Below the pieces are notes generated by a model, which was given only the letters and a program-made list of their open reading frames with translations, had not been told where the DNA came from and did no database searches. Shown here piece by piece: positions 34,765 through 45,800 of a stretch of DNA of 64,000 nt. Within the stretch, counting starts at the first letter, position 1, and each line of letters begins with the position of its first letter. The stretch comes from Arcuatula senhousia (taxonomy: Eukaryota > Mollusca > Bivalvia > Mytilida > Mytilidae). Where the stretch lies: assembly GCA_963971305.1 (NCBI GenBank), contig OZ020307.1, forward strand, positions 16,629,501 through 16,693,500. Reading direction: 5' to 3'. The position numbers and the translations under genes are program-made.

Positions 34765-35456
34765 AGTAAAGATCCCCCTTCTAAAGGTTTTACGACCATG
34801 ACTTGATTTGATTTAACATAAATATGATTATCTCCCTTCTAATAAATGCTTGCACAAAAGCAATAAATGCAAATAATTCTCTGTTTTTAAAATACATCCT
34901 GAAATATTAAAAAAGTTAAAGATAATCATTGTTTTTGACAAAATGATTTGGATTTAGAATTTTACCTTTGAAAATATTCTTTTAGTTCAGTAAAGTAATT
35001 ATTGCAAAATAATTTCTGTAAGATAACCTTGTTGAAAGAAATGTTTATATTTAGCTCGTAGATTTAATTTTTCTATTTCAAGTACTCTGGTTTCTCTTCA
35101 AACCACGAATAAATCTTTCGCCTTTTACTAAAGATTTCCGTGGAGAGGAACAATTTAATGAGTTTATAGACTATTTTTCTAGCCCTGTATCAACAGGGTA
35201 ACATAAATGAAAGATCTCTAAATATCATCCCACAGTTTTCTGAGTTACCCTTGATAGTTTCCTCAATATCTGAAGATTACTGAAAAGTTGTGATCAAAAA
35301 GGAAATAACATAACCAGAGTTATTGAAGGTTAAAGACTATTTATTGTCTAAATAGTGTTTCTCACTAAAGAAAATGTATGTACAATCATACAATGTATTA
35401 GGATGACAAAAAGGTATTTGAAATCATAATGATGAAAATGTAATTTTTTTTTTCAG
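34765..35456 (+). other. 3' end of the 18.9-kb UTP6 intron
   Basis: No repeat or exon recognised. The intron ends with a long T tract and acceptor attttttttttcag directly before the exon at 35457. Confidence 0.6.
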
Positions 35457-35534
35457 AAAAGTTTAGAGTTATGGAAGACCATTCTTGATTTTTGTATTGC
35501 CTGTCAATCATCAAGAACAGAAGAGTTATTTGAG
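35457..35534 (+). CDS. UTP6: UTP6-like protein, internal exon 4 of 8 recognised
   Basis: A 78 bp exon, phase 0 at both ends, after a strong T10 tract acceptor and before a GTATTT donor. It encodes KSLELWKTILDFCIACQSSR and TEELFE. The LELWKTILDF helix with its W is a HAT signature, and aligns with vertebrate LPLWISWAEWSEGAKSQEDT. It joins cleanly with SVPQK of the previous exon across an 18.9 kb intron. The T-rich tract and in-frame continuation on both sides make the boundaries reliable. Confidence 0.88.
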
Positions 35535-36442
35535 GTATTTGGGATACATTTTAGTTGATACATGTAGAAGGTATACCTGTTTTACACTTGTATTACCTGC
35601 ACCATTGTTAAAACAGGTGTAACTGGTGTCCATCCAAATATTGGTTAAGTTGTCTGTCCTTCACACAAAGTTAGTATAATCTGTAACTCAAAAGTAATAC
35701 AAGGTACAGCTTTTGAAGCACAGTGATAAAACAGTTATAAACAAATTTACCCAAAAAAAACATTAAAAAAGACTGCACATCATAACTGCACACTATATTT
35801 GTATTCCTATCTCTGTTTTATGCTGGCTCTGATTCTTTGTCCAAAACTGGAAGTACTCTAGGAATGAATGATGTCTCCCCCCAACACTTATATGGGGAGA
35901 CATATTGTTTTTTGTCCTGTCCATCTGTCCGTATGTCTGTCCGTAGAAAAGTTTGTCAGCGCAACTCCTCTGAAACTACTGAACAGAATTCATCAAAACT
36001 TGGTATATAGGAAGGATATCATTTGTAGTTGTGGTAATTTATTAAAAATTTAATTTAATAATTGTGGGAGTTATGGCCCTTTGAACTTAGAAATTTGGTG
36101 ACAATCCTCATTATCACCTTTTCTATGAAACTCCTCTGAAACTACTGAACCAATATCAACAAAACTTTGTATGTAGGAAGGGGATCTTTTGCAAATTACC
36201 AGGAAATTATCATCCTCCAATTTTGGCAGGATTTTTATGGACCTTTTGAAATTTGTAATTGGGGGGGGGGTGAAGGCAACATTTTTGCAGACAAAAACAA
36301 ACTTGAATTTCTATTTTATTTAAATTGAAGCATAGTGTATGTAAACTTTTGTGCACATTTCCGATGATGGAGGTTAAAAGCCATCTTAGCAGGGAACATA
36401 ATATTTTTTTGCATAAGTCTTTCTTCATTTATGTATTTTTAG
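35535..36442 (+). other. UTP6 intron, 0.9 kb
   Basis: Largely occupied by an atgtctcccc-type repeat (35871 to about 36270). The short segments at each side, 35535-35870 and 36270-36442, show no other element. The acceptor is atgtatttttag. Confidence 0.7.
35871..36270 (+). repeat. Interspersed repeat (atgtctcccccc type)
   Basis: It begins atgtctccccccaac with a nearby ggggagacat that can pair with it, then gtccatctgtccgtatgtct. Two units follow with caactcctctgaaactactg, aaaacttggtatataggaag and gagttatggccctttgaa. It ends near the G10 run at 36260-36270. The same body occurs at 60480-60800, and its gaaactactga module is shared with families A and B. No coding frame. Confidence 0.75.
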
Positions 36443-36549
36443 AAGGGTATTTGTACAGTCAGGAAGGTAGCTGCCCCACTGAAGGAGTTCTACCTGCAAT
36501 GGATGTATCTAAACAGTGGCATTGTAAAGACAAGAAAGTTGTTCAAAAG
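36443..36549 (+). CDS. UTP6: UTP6-like protein, internal exon 5 of 8 recognised
   Basis: A 107 bp exon, entering in phase 0 and leaving with two bases (AG) of a split codon. Acceptor tatttttag, donor GTATGC. It encodes KGICTVRKVAAPLKEFYLQW, then MYLNSGIVKTRKLFK. The FYLQWMYLNSG-KTRKLFK pattern is a HAT helix pair and matches vertebrate NKYLDWAYRSGGYKKARAVFK closely, the best-conserved stretch in the window. The split codon is completed as AGA (Arg) by the next exon, which confirms both junctions. Confidence 0.92.
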
Positions 36550-36858
36550 GTATGCGTGAGTACAGGATTATGATTTTATGCCCTTACTCGTAAGAGAGTG
36601 GGCTCTATTGCAATTCTTTTGTCTGCCTTGCTTGTCTGTCTGTCTTTCCTTCCATTCAAAATTTTCATTCATAACAGATTTTTCAGCTTCTACTGAAGGG
36701 ATTGATTTCAAATTTGATACACAGATTGAGCTTGATGAGTTGTACTGTGTCCCCCCTTTCCATGTCAGTTGGTCATGTACTTCCTCTAAACTAAAACACC
36801 TATTTTCAAGTGTCAAAAAGAGGATATCTTCATTACATGTTTCTTCCCTCTTACTATT

Positions 36859-36892
36859 AGTGAGTGAGTGAGTGAGTTGGTGTTTTACGCCC
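36859..36892 (-). mobile_element. Truncated SINE 3' tail, antisense
   Basis: Short (gtga)n followed by gttggtgttttacgcccg, the reverse complement of the ggggcgttaaacaccaacac tail found in the SINE at 39334-39530. Only the extreme 3' end is recognisable. Confidence 0.6.
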
Positions 36893-37137
36893 GTGCAATG
36901 CTTACTTTTAGGATTGATTTTGATTTTGGTATACAGCTTCAGTATGATGGGTTGTATTGTGACTCCAAATGGACATGGGGGGTATACTTAGCACAACCCC
37001 ATGTTAATTCTTGTCTTAAATATGAAGCAAAAACAAATATTAACCGATTTCTTTACAACTACTTTAACTCTTCTTATTTTCGATCTCATTCTATTCAAAT
37101 CAGTATTGATAGCCATTAATACTTAAAAAAGATTGTG

Positions 37138-38420
37138 TTTTTATACGACCGCAAAATTTTTGCGATCGTATTATGTTATGGCGATGTCGTTGTCGTTGTC
37201 GTCGTCGTCGTCGTTGTCGTTGTCGTCGTCTGTAGACACTTTGGTTTCCGTGCAATAACTTTAGTTGTAGTTATCCAATTAATATAAAATTTTGATATGA
37301 TGTTTATAACCACTAAAGGAAGGTTGGTATTGCATTTGGGGTTTCTGGCCCCTACCGTTTAAGAAAAAAGGGCCAAAAGGGGCAAAAATGGGTATATTGA
37401 CAAAACCTCTGTAGAATGTTTATTTTTTATCCGATTTTGATCATTCTTTTTTTATTGTATTCCTCTTTAAATTCTGTCAACAAAATGTATCAAAGGCTTT
37501 GATGTATCTTGTACTGTAACATTGCCACTAGGGGGTCAAAAAAGGGCCACACCCAAAAAATCGACTTTTTTATTTGTGGTCTGATTTTCAAAATCTTTTT
37601 TTCATTGGAATCCTTGTGAAAATCCCTGCCTGCGTTTTTCAATCAGATTTGCAATATCTCTTACCGTTTTTGTGAAATTAGGGGTCAAAGGGGCCAAAAA
37701 CGCCGTTTTTTAAGTTTGTCAAGGCAAATAGTTTTAAACCAAAAATTAAGTTGTAGTGGACCTGCCAATTGTTATGAAGTTTTAATATGATGATTATATC
37801 CACTAAAGGAATGTTGGTTTTGTATTTGGGGTTTGTGACCCCTTCTGTTTTAAAAAAAAGGGCAAAAAAGGGCTAAAACGGGTGTATTGACAAACCTGTT
37901 GTAGAATGTTTATCATTCATTTGATTTTGAAAATTCTTTTTTTACTGAATTCATCATTAAATTCTATCTACTAAATGTGTCAATGATTTTGATATGTTTT
38001 TCACCATTACATTGCTACAGGGGGCTAAAGACAGGCCACGCCCATAAAATCAACTTTTTTATTTGTGGTCCGATTTTCAAAATCTTTTTTTCATTGGATT
38101 CCTTGTGAATTTTTCTGCCTTATTTTTTAATCAGATTTGCAATATTTTTACTGTTTTTGAGAAATTAGAGGTCAAAGGGCCAAAATTGTAAATTAATACA
38201 TGCTTATAAATAAGGCTTTTTGTATTAGATGTTGATGTAAATATAAATGTGTCAAAAATGCATTTTTAAGTCCACCACAGGATGCATGTGTCAAAAAGCT
38301 TTGTAAGTCCACCAAGGGCTTCATGTGACCAAAGCATTGGACTATCCATACTGGGCCTCCAACGCTCAGGGTTCAACTTGTTGCGGTCGTATCATGCTGC
38401 GCTCGGCGTAGCTTTTTATT
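37138..38420 (+). mobile_element. Interspersed element family B, copy 2
   Basis: The left end ttatacgaccgcaaaatttt folds with tttgcgatcgta, followed by a gtcgttgtcgtcgtcgtcg tract. The right end is gcggtcgtatcatgctgcgc followed by cggcgtagctttttatt. The body contains two roughly 480-bp units with ggaaggttggtattgcattt, ccgtttaagaaaaaagggcc and ttatttgtggtctgattttc. Unlike copy 1 it contains no family A core. It is nearly the same as the copy entering at 63228. Non-coding. Confidence 0.88.
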
Positions 38421-39094
38421 AAAACATCTTATTGATGTTCTATTGAGATTGCTCAATAATAGTGGAAACCAAATGTCTTTTATCATTCAAACTCAATTAC
38501 ATTGCTTGTACCTTCCTGCCATTTTGGGGCAATGTGGAGAATTGATGTTAAGTTTTTACATGGGCAGATAAATCTTGAAACCCATTTATACCATAGAACA
38601 AATTTATAGACGATTGACATTTTTCTTAAAACAGATTCCTCAACAGACTTTAATTACATCTATCCGTGAAAAAGGAGATCCATTGTGTCGTTAATCGTAT
38701 TTTGAAAAATGTAATTGTTTCAGGAAGATTAAGGAAGGCTCCTGGCACCAAATTTAACAGACATTTCCAATTTGAGTCAAATTGATTTCCAATTCATACA
38801 GAGTGGTAGAAAAAGAGATTTGGATATCTTGTTCATTAAAAACCTTTTGTTTAGCAATGATGTGGTTTTGACATGCAAAAGACATATTAACAACTGTGTA
38901 CAACAAATAAAACTGTGTTTGGTTTTATACTATCATTGGTAATTTATCAGGTTTATAATTGAAGCAGAGGAGATTTGCACTAAAAAGTAGAAGATATGTA
39001 GAATTATAGTAGTGGATTGCCTCTTGTTAGAAATAAGATGAAAATAATAGATCTATTCCAAAAATAGATTTATGGAGTGATGGAAGGTACTTTT

Positions 39095-40005
39095 TATACC
39101 CCCTGCACTCAAAGTTTAGGAGTGTCTGTCTGTTTGTCCATCTGTCTGTTTGTCTGTTTGACGACATACAATTTATCTCATTAGCCCAACCCTTCCTTGG
39201 ATTTTAATAAAACTTTGCATGAAACAAGTTTGTCATATGGAAATGCACATGAAGAAATTTTCTTGGTCTTAATTATCTCTCAGGGGTGATGATTGTTCTT
39301 TAGTTTTTTTAAATTAAAAAAGGGCTTAATTGGAGGGGGCCTTGGTGGCCAAGTGGTCTATGGTGCTGGTTTTAATACCACACTATTGATCACTAGTCGG
39401 TCACCTCTCATCTGGTGTTCGATTCCCTTTTGTATTTAAAAAAAAAGGGACTTCCCCAACTGACCGCCCGATATGGCCCAGGTGCGTCGATGAAGGGGCG
39501 TTAAACACCAACACACTCACACACACGCTTTATTGAAGACATTGTAAGTGCAGCTCCTCCTAAATGGCTTGATGATTTTTTTATGAAACTTTGCTTGAAG
39601 TATGTTCATTATATGGAGATGTGTGTTTTCTCTAATATAATTCATCAGAGATGATTTGACTTTGATTTTATAGATATAATGTTCTATTGGAGAACTTTTA
39701 GTGCAATTCCTCATAAACTTCTTAATGGATTTTGATGAAATTTGCATGAAGGAAACATGTCATATAAGGATGTGATGGAGAAATTATATTGCATTCAAAT
39801 ATATTATAAGACTTTAGTTTGGGTGCAATATAGATTTCAATATAAATTGGGGGTATCCTCTTATGAGCTCTCTCACAGTATACCTTGTCTTTCCAGACCC
39901 CTACACCCATACAGTTTTTTCTTTCGCACAACTTTTCTGAGTTTTTGTGTAGAAAGTACATTATAAATAAATGTGCAGGAAAAAATTGCAATACCCTCAG
40001 ATCTC
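39095..40005 (+). repeat. Interspersed repeat (taccccctgcactcaaagtt), split by a SINE
   Basis: It starts near tttataccccctgcactcaa and a gtctgtctgtttgtcc tract, and carries repeated units with gattttaataaaactttgca, agtgcagctcctcctaaatg and tcataaacttcttaatggat words. The body resumes after the SINE with the same kind of unit, so the SINE landed inside it. No coding frame is convincing. Confidence 0.65.
39334..39530 (+). mobile_element. tRNA-derived SINE
   Basis: A pol III A-box-like tggccaagtggt is at 39346-39357 and a B-box-like gttcgattcc at 39417-39426, about 60 bp downstream as in a class II (Ser/Leu-type) tRNA. After a short A-run and gggacttccc, the tail reads gaccgcccgatatggcccag and ggggcgttaaacaccaacac followed by (ac)n. 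The tRNA part is too diverged to act as a tRNA gene. The tail type is one I associate with mollusc SINEs. Confidence 0.85.
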
Positions 40006-40363
40006 ATTTAGGAGAGATTATTTGAAGTTTTTTTTAATATTACAGAGTTCATATGAAAAGTTTTCCTCAGTGAGCTTGCTTGTAATTCTTATTTCCTTAT
40101 ATATTTCATTTTGTCAATTTTCTAAAATTCTTCCTATCCCATAATATTTTGGTTTCAGTTTGACATATTTTGGTTTAACATTTTATGCTCTTCATATTCA
40201 TTTAGTGTTCAGCATTTTCAATCTTCTAGGTAATGTGCTTCTGGTGAGTCTTAAATAGATGAAACACCCATCAGTTGTGGCAAAATTTGTTGCCTGGATC
40301 TTTGTTGGAATTTTGATTCCTTATGGATTTTATTTATTTCGGTTCATACTTTTTTTGTTACAG

Positions 40364-40430
40364 ATTAACACAGATCAAGCCAGTATCACTACAGCTCTTC
40401 TATGAATATTTCAACATAGAAAATGCACAG
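40364..40430 (+). CDS. UTP6: UTP6-like protein, internal exon 6 of 8 recognised
   Basis: A 67 bp exon. The first base completes the AGA codon from the preceding exon, and the exon ends in phase 0. Acceptor gttacag, donor GTATGA. It encodes LTQIKPVSLQLFYEYFNIEN and AQ, aligning with vertebrate SLQESRPFSVDFFRKMIQFE. The last 15 bp plus the donor are repeated twice just downstream (see the repeat at 40416-40620), giving two decoy donors. If either were used, translation would stop at once, because the retained sequence reads CAG GTA TGA. Confidence 0.9.
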
Positions 40431-40620
40431 GTATGATCAAAATAGTACTAATGTAGTTATAATAAATTATCAAAACTGATAAAGATAGAAAATGCACAGG
40501 TATGATCAAAATAGTACAAATGTAGTAATAATTTTCGAAACTAATCAAGATAGAAAATGCACAGGTATGGTAAAAATAGTACAAATGTAGGTATAATTTT
40601 TGAAACTGATCTCATTATAA
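40416..40620 (+). repeat. Triplicated exon end and splice donor (about 66-bp units)
   Basis: The word atagaaaatgcacaggtatg occurs at 40416, 40485 and 40550, each followed by a similar caaaatagtacaaatgtag-like stretch and an aaactgat or aaactaat. Spacings are 69 and 65 bp. The first copy holds the true exon end and donor (GT at 40431-40432). Copies 2 and 3 keep identical donor contexts at 40500-40501 and 40565-40566. Confidence 0.9.
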
Positions 40621-40839
40621 TGTTATCATACTGAATATTGAAAAAAAGGATATAAAAGTGTGTTTATTTTGCACTAATTTTCATTAAAGATATGTTTGAC
40701 TGTAGTGTATTGTCTACTACTATACACTTCACAGTTATGTATGCTTCAAATATTATAAGTACTCCTATAAAGCTTCAGTTGAGAGTTTTGACTAGAATGT
40801 ATATTCATCAAATAAACAAAGAACAAGGTATTAATTTAA

Positions 40840-41069
40840 CTCGGAATTATTTTGATATCTGGAAAAATCACTTTTCCACTTGCAATAACAACTAACCCTA
40901 CTAAGGGCTAGTCCATGCATGCTTGGACTAACTTTAGGTTAGTTACCATTCATGTTTTATATAGAAACTAACTAAAGGTTAGTCCATGCATGCATGGACT
41001 AACCCCTTAGTAGGGTTAGTTGTTATTGCAAGTGGAAAAATTATTTTTCCGGATATTAAAATAATTCCG
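40840..41069. mobile_element. 230-bp foldback element with ~104-bp arms
   Basis: The left arm 40840-40943 and right arm 40965-41069 are inverted copies with about 10% differences. Landmarks are cggaattattt, tttttcc, cacttgcaataacaactaac, cctactaa.gg and tagtccatgcatgc. The loop is only about 20 bp (accattcatgttttatatag). It is non-coding. It lies in the sense orientation of an intron, so the pre-mRNA would form a very long near-perfect hairpin about 400 nt after the exon. Confidence 0.88.
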
Positions 41070-42664
41070 ACATATTCATCTAAAATGGCATGCTTTTGAT
41101 ATACTTTTTAAATAATTTCTTTTGCTACCAATAAGTTAAAAATGAGATTAGAAAAATCATTTTGTAAGAGTTATTGCCCTTTTATTGTAAGCAGGCATCA
41201 TCAATGTACAAAGTGTACAATGTAGTTTGATTCAAATGTATTTTGTACTAAAAACAATCACTGTATAAATATAATGATAAAAAATAAAGTCGATAAGGTG
41301 CTTAAAAATTTAATTGCAGAATTTAATAATGGAGAAACCTTAATATTCTTAGTGCTGATGTTCTTATCACAAAGTATGGAATTTTTATTAAGTTTGACAT
41401 GGCAAACAATCATAAAGAAATATGTTATCAAATTTATGATAAGGTTGTGTGCAATAGTCTTGTGTGGGAAAGTAATTAATTGATCAAAAATGCATTTTTC
41501 ATCTTCAAATTATGTAATCAATATGACCTATGACCTTGTCTTAATCTTTCTATCTTTTTGTTTATGATTTATCTCCCTTTTGGGGTATCTTTATCAATTA
41601 TTGTTTACAAACAGTAATAAAATTTTAATATCTGGCATAACAGGCAAGTTAATTTATTGATACAATGGGCTTATGGTAAAGTAAAGTAGTGAACTGATAT
41701 AATGTTTTGGATTGGAACTTAGCTTTGTAGTACAAAGCTATTTGCAACAATGGCCTATGTTTCCAAATTCATGACCTTGAAAGCATACAAATTTCAATAC
41801 ATGTATTTCAGATGCATGTGAAATAAGAGAAATGTTTTATCTTGAATGTAAAGGCTTGTCTTGTATGTGCACTTAAGAAAGACTTATCTTCCAGTACTGC
41901 ATTATTAACACCCAGTTTTAGTTAAAATTAATGCTTTTGGGGGGTTCTCTAGCTCTTGAGGTCCTTTCATGATTTTCAAACGCCCACAAAAGGCTTTTAT
42001 ATTTTCAAAGAAAATAAAAATATATTGTTCTTGCTTTTCCCCAAAAGTATTATGCAGAAAGAAGACTTGTGACTTCATAATGTACTTTAAACCAATAATA
42101 TATTTAAACATCAGTGCAAAACACCAGTGAACTTAGAATCCAATCTGAAAAGTGAGTCCATTGATTACTACAGGCCCTAATACTTATCAAAATTTATGCA
42201 TGTTTAACCAGGTCTATGATAAGAAAATCTTTTTATTGCTTATAGTTTCTCTCTAAGGCCATTTTTATTGCTTATTGGAGCTAAAAACCAACTTAGGTCC
42301 ATAAAACTAATCTATTTGTCTGTGTCAGAGTGCCATAAAACTGATATTGGGCAATTGGTTATAGATAATTAATGGAATCTGATTCTCAGGTTCTTAGGTG
42401 GGAATCTAAATATTTTATTGTACATGCCATCCTCATCATTTCTTAGGACTTGTAATCAATGGGTGTCAGAAATGGTACTTTTATCTTGACAGTGAGGGTA
42501 TATGTTTTGTTTAATACCCTAGCCTTGTAGGTAATCTTAGCTAACGGTCCCATATAGCTGTTAAGGCAGTGCAGTAATCGGAAAGAAAGTCACAGGAAAA
42601 AAAAAGTCTCAGGAAAAATGGTCACAGGACTTTTTCTGTGACTTTTTTCCAGTATTTGTTAAGG
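41070..42664 (+). other. Intronic stretch without recognised genes
   Basis: AT-rich. A small hairpin (gtcacaggaaaa and ttttctgtgac, about 42590-42650) is visible. No exon or RNA gene. Confidence 0.5.
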
Positions 42665-42814
42665 CAGTGGCATATTTAGAGGATGGGCTCACCATTGTGC
42701 CCCCCTTTCAAATTTTGTTGTTGTTGAATGTAACAGAAATCACTGAAGCATGACGATGCATGACCCCTCTAGTCAGTCAGTAGTCCCTCCACAAAATGTT
42801 GGGTTCTGCCACTG
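42665..42814. mobile_element. 150-bp MITE-like segment with cagtggca ends
   Basis: It starts cagtggca at 42665-42672 and ends tgccactg at 42807-42814. The 8 bp ends are perfect inverted repeats, and the next bases diverge. It directly precedes the 35 bp array, which starts about 8 bp later. The same CAGTGGC/GCCACTG ends occur at 53760-53927. Confidence 0.5.
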
Positions 42815-42821
42815 AAGAGGG

Positions 42822-45800
42822 AAAGGGGTTAAAATGCTAAGTGAGATACAATAAGGCAAGGGGTTAAAATGTTTAGTGGGGTCCCATAAGGCAAGGGGTT
42901 AAAATGTTTAGTGAGGTCCCATAAGGCAAGGGGTTAAAATGTTTAGTGGGGTCCCATAAGGCAAGGGGTTAAAATGTTTAGTGAGGTCCCATAAGGCAAG
43001 GGGTTAAAATGTTTAGTGAGGTTCCATAAGGCAAGGGGTTAAAATGTTTAGTGAGGTCCTGTAAGGCAAGGGGTTAAAATGTTTAGTGGGGTCCCATAAG
43101 GCAAGGGGTTAAAATGTTTAGTGGGGTCCCATAAGGCAAGCAGTTAAAATGTTTAGTGAGGTCCCATAAGGCAAGGGGTTAAAATGTTTAGTGGGGTCCC
43201 ATAAGGCAAGGGGTTAAAATGTTTAGTGAGGTCCCATAAGGTAAGGGGTTAAAATGCTAAGTGAGGTCCCATAAGGCAAGTGGTTAAAATGTTTAGTGAG
43301 GTCCCATAAGGCAAGGGGTTAAAATGTTTAGTGAGGTCCCATAAGGCAAGGGGTTAAAATGTTTAGTGGGGTCCCATAAGGCAAGGGGTTAAAATGTTTA
43401 GTGAGGTCCCATAAGGCAAGGGGTTAAAATGTTTAGTGAGGTCCCATAAGGCAAGGGGTTAAAATGTTTAGTGAGGTCCCATAAGGCAAGGGGTTAAAAT
43501 GTTTAGTTGGGTCCCATAAGGCAAGGGGTTAAAATGTTAAGTGGGGTCCCATAAGGCAAGGGGTTAAAATGTTAAGTGAGGTCCCATAAGGCAAGGGGTT
43601 AAAATGTTAAGTGGGGTCCCATAAGGCAAGGGGTTAAAATGTTTAGTTGGGTCCCATAAGGCAAGGGGTTAAAATGTTAAGTGGGGTCCCATAAGGCAAG
43701 GGGTTAAAATGTTTAGTGGGGTCCCATAAGGCAAGGGGTTAAAATGTTTAGTGGGGTACCATAAGGCAAGGGGTTAAAATGTTAAGTGAGGTCCTGTAAG
43801 GCAAGTGGTTAAAATGTTTAGTGGGGTCCCATAAGGCAAGGGGTTAAAATGTTTAGTGAAGTACCATAAGGCAAGGGGTTAAAATGTTTAGTGGGGTCCC
43901 ATAAGGCAAGGGGTTAAAATGTTAAGTGAGGTCCTGTAAGGCAAGTGGTTAAAATGTTAAGTGGGGTCCCATAAGGCAAGGGGTTAAAATGTTTAGTGAA
44001 GTACCATAAGGCAAGGGGTTAAAATGTTTAGTGGGGTCCCATAAGGCAAGGGGTTAAAATGTTTAGTTGGGTCCCATAAGGCAAGGGGTTAAAATGTTAA
44101 GTGGGGTCCCATAAGGCAAGGGGTTAAAATGTTAAGTGAGGTCCCATAAGGCAAGGGGTTAAAATGTTTAGTGGGGTCCCATAAGGCAAGGGGTTAAAAT
44201 GTTTAGTGAGGTCCCATAAGGCAAGGGGTTAAAATGTTAAGTGGGGTCCCATAAGGCAAGGGGTTAAAATGTTAAGTGAGGTCCCATAAGGCAAAGGGTT
44301 TAAATGTTTAATGAGGTCCCATAAGGCAAGGGGTTAAAATGTTTAGTTGGGTCCCATAAGGCAAGTGGTTAAAATGTTAAGTGAGGTCCCATAAGGTAAG
44401 GGGTTAAAATGTTAAGTGAGGTCCCATAAGGCAAAGGGTTTAAATGTTTAATGAGGTCCCATAAGGCAAGGGGTTAAAATGTTTAGTTGGGTCCCATAAG
44501 GTATGGGGTTAAAATGTTTAGTGAGGTCCCATAAGGCAAGGGGTTAAAATGTTTAGTGAGGTCCCATAAGGCAAGGGGTTAAAATGTTTAGTGAGGTCCC
44601 ATAAGGCAAGGGGTTAAAATGTTAAGTGAGGTCCCATAAGGCAAGTGGTTAAAATGTTTAGTGAGGTCCTGTAAGGCAAGGGGTTAAAATGTTAAGTGGG
44701 GTCCCATAAGGCAAGGGGTTAAAATGTTTAGTGAGGTCCCATAAGGCAAGGGGTTAAAATGTTAAGTGAGGTCCCATAAGGCAAGTGGTTAAAATGTTTA
44801 GTGAGGTCCTGTAAGGCAAGGGGTTAAAATGTTAAGTGGGGTCCCATAAGGCAAGGGGTTAAAATGTTTAATGAGGTCCCATAAGGCAAGGGGTTAAAAT
44901 GTTAAGTGAGGTCCCATAAGGCAAGGGGTTAAAATGTTAAGTGAGGTCCCATAAGGCAAGTGGTTAAAATGTTTAGTGAGGTCCTGTAAGGCAAGGGGTT
45001 AAAATGTTAAGTGGGGTCCCATAAGGCAAGGGGTTAAAATGTTTAATGAGGTCCCATAAGGCAAGGGGTTAAAATGTTAAGTGAGGTCCCATAAGGCAAG
45101 GGGTTAAAATGTTTAGTGAGGTCCTGTAAGGCAAGGGGTTAAAATGTTTAGTGGGGTCCCATAAGGCAAGGGGTTAAAATGTTTAGTGGGGTCCCATAAG
45201 GCAAGGGGTTAAAATGTTTAGTGAGGTCCCATAAGGCAAGGGGTTAAAATGTTAAGTGAGGTCCCATAAGGCAAGGGGTTAAAATGTTAGTGAGGTCCCA
45301 TAAGGCAAGGGGTTAAAATGCTAAGTGGGGTCCCATAAGGCAAGGGGTTAAAATGTTTAGTGAGGTCCCATAAGGCAAGGGGTTAAAATGTTAAGTGGGG
45401 TCCCATAAGGCAAGGGGTTAAAATGTTAAGTGAGGTCCCATAAGGCAAAGGGTTTAAATGTTTAATGAGGTCCCATAAGGCAAGGGGTTAAAATGTTTAG
45501 TTGGGTCCCATAAGGCAAGTGGTTAAAATGTTAAGTGAGGTTCCATAAGGCAAGGGGTTAAAATGTTTAGTGGGGTCCCATAAGGCAAGGGGTTAAAATG
45601 TTAAGTGAGGTCCCATAAGGCAAGGGGTTAAAATGCTAAGTGAGGTCCCATAAGGCAAGTGGTTAAAATGTTTAGTGAGGTCCCATAAGGCAAGGGGTTA
45701 AAATGTTTAGTGAGGTCCCATAAGGCAAGGGGTTAAAATGTTAAGTGGGGTCCCATAAGGCAAGGTGTTAAAATGTTTAATGAGGTCCCATAAGGCAAGG

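Larger units (their letters stand above)
36550..40363 (+). other. UTP6 intron, 3.8 kb
   Basis: Contains degenerate repeat sequence at 36570-37110 (tgcccttactcgtaagagag followed by sctctgtctgtc words), a truncated antisense SINE tail (36859-36892), a family B element (37138-38420), and a roughly 0.9 kb repeat split by a SINE (39100-40000). The region 38421-39090 is unremarkable. The acceptor is ctttttttgttacag. Confidence 0.7.

Noticed and set aside
39334..39437. Functional tRNA gene
   Set aside because: A and B boxes are present, but the acceptor stem and anticodon arm cannot be drawn and a SINE tail follows.
40692..40895. 67-codon frame upstream of the foldback element
   Set aside because: It runs into the left arm of the foldback and does not fit the UTP6 phase or sequence.
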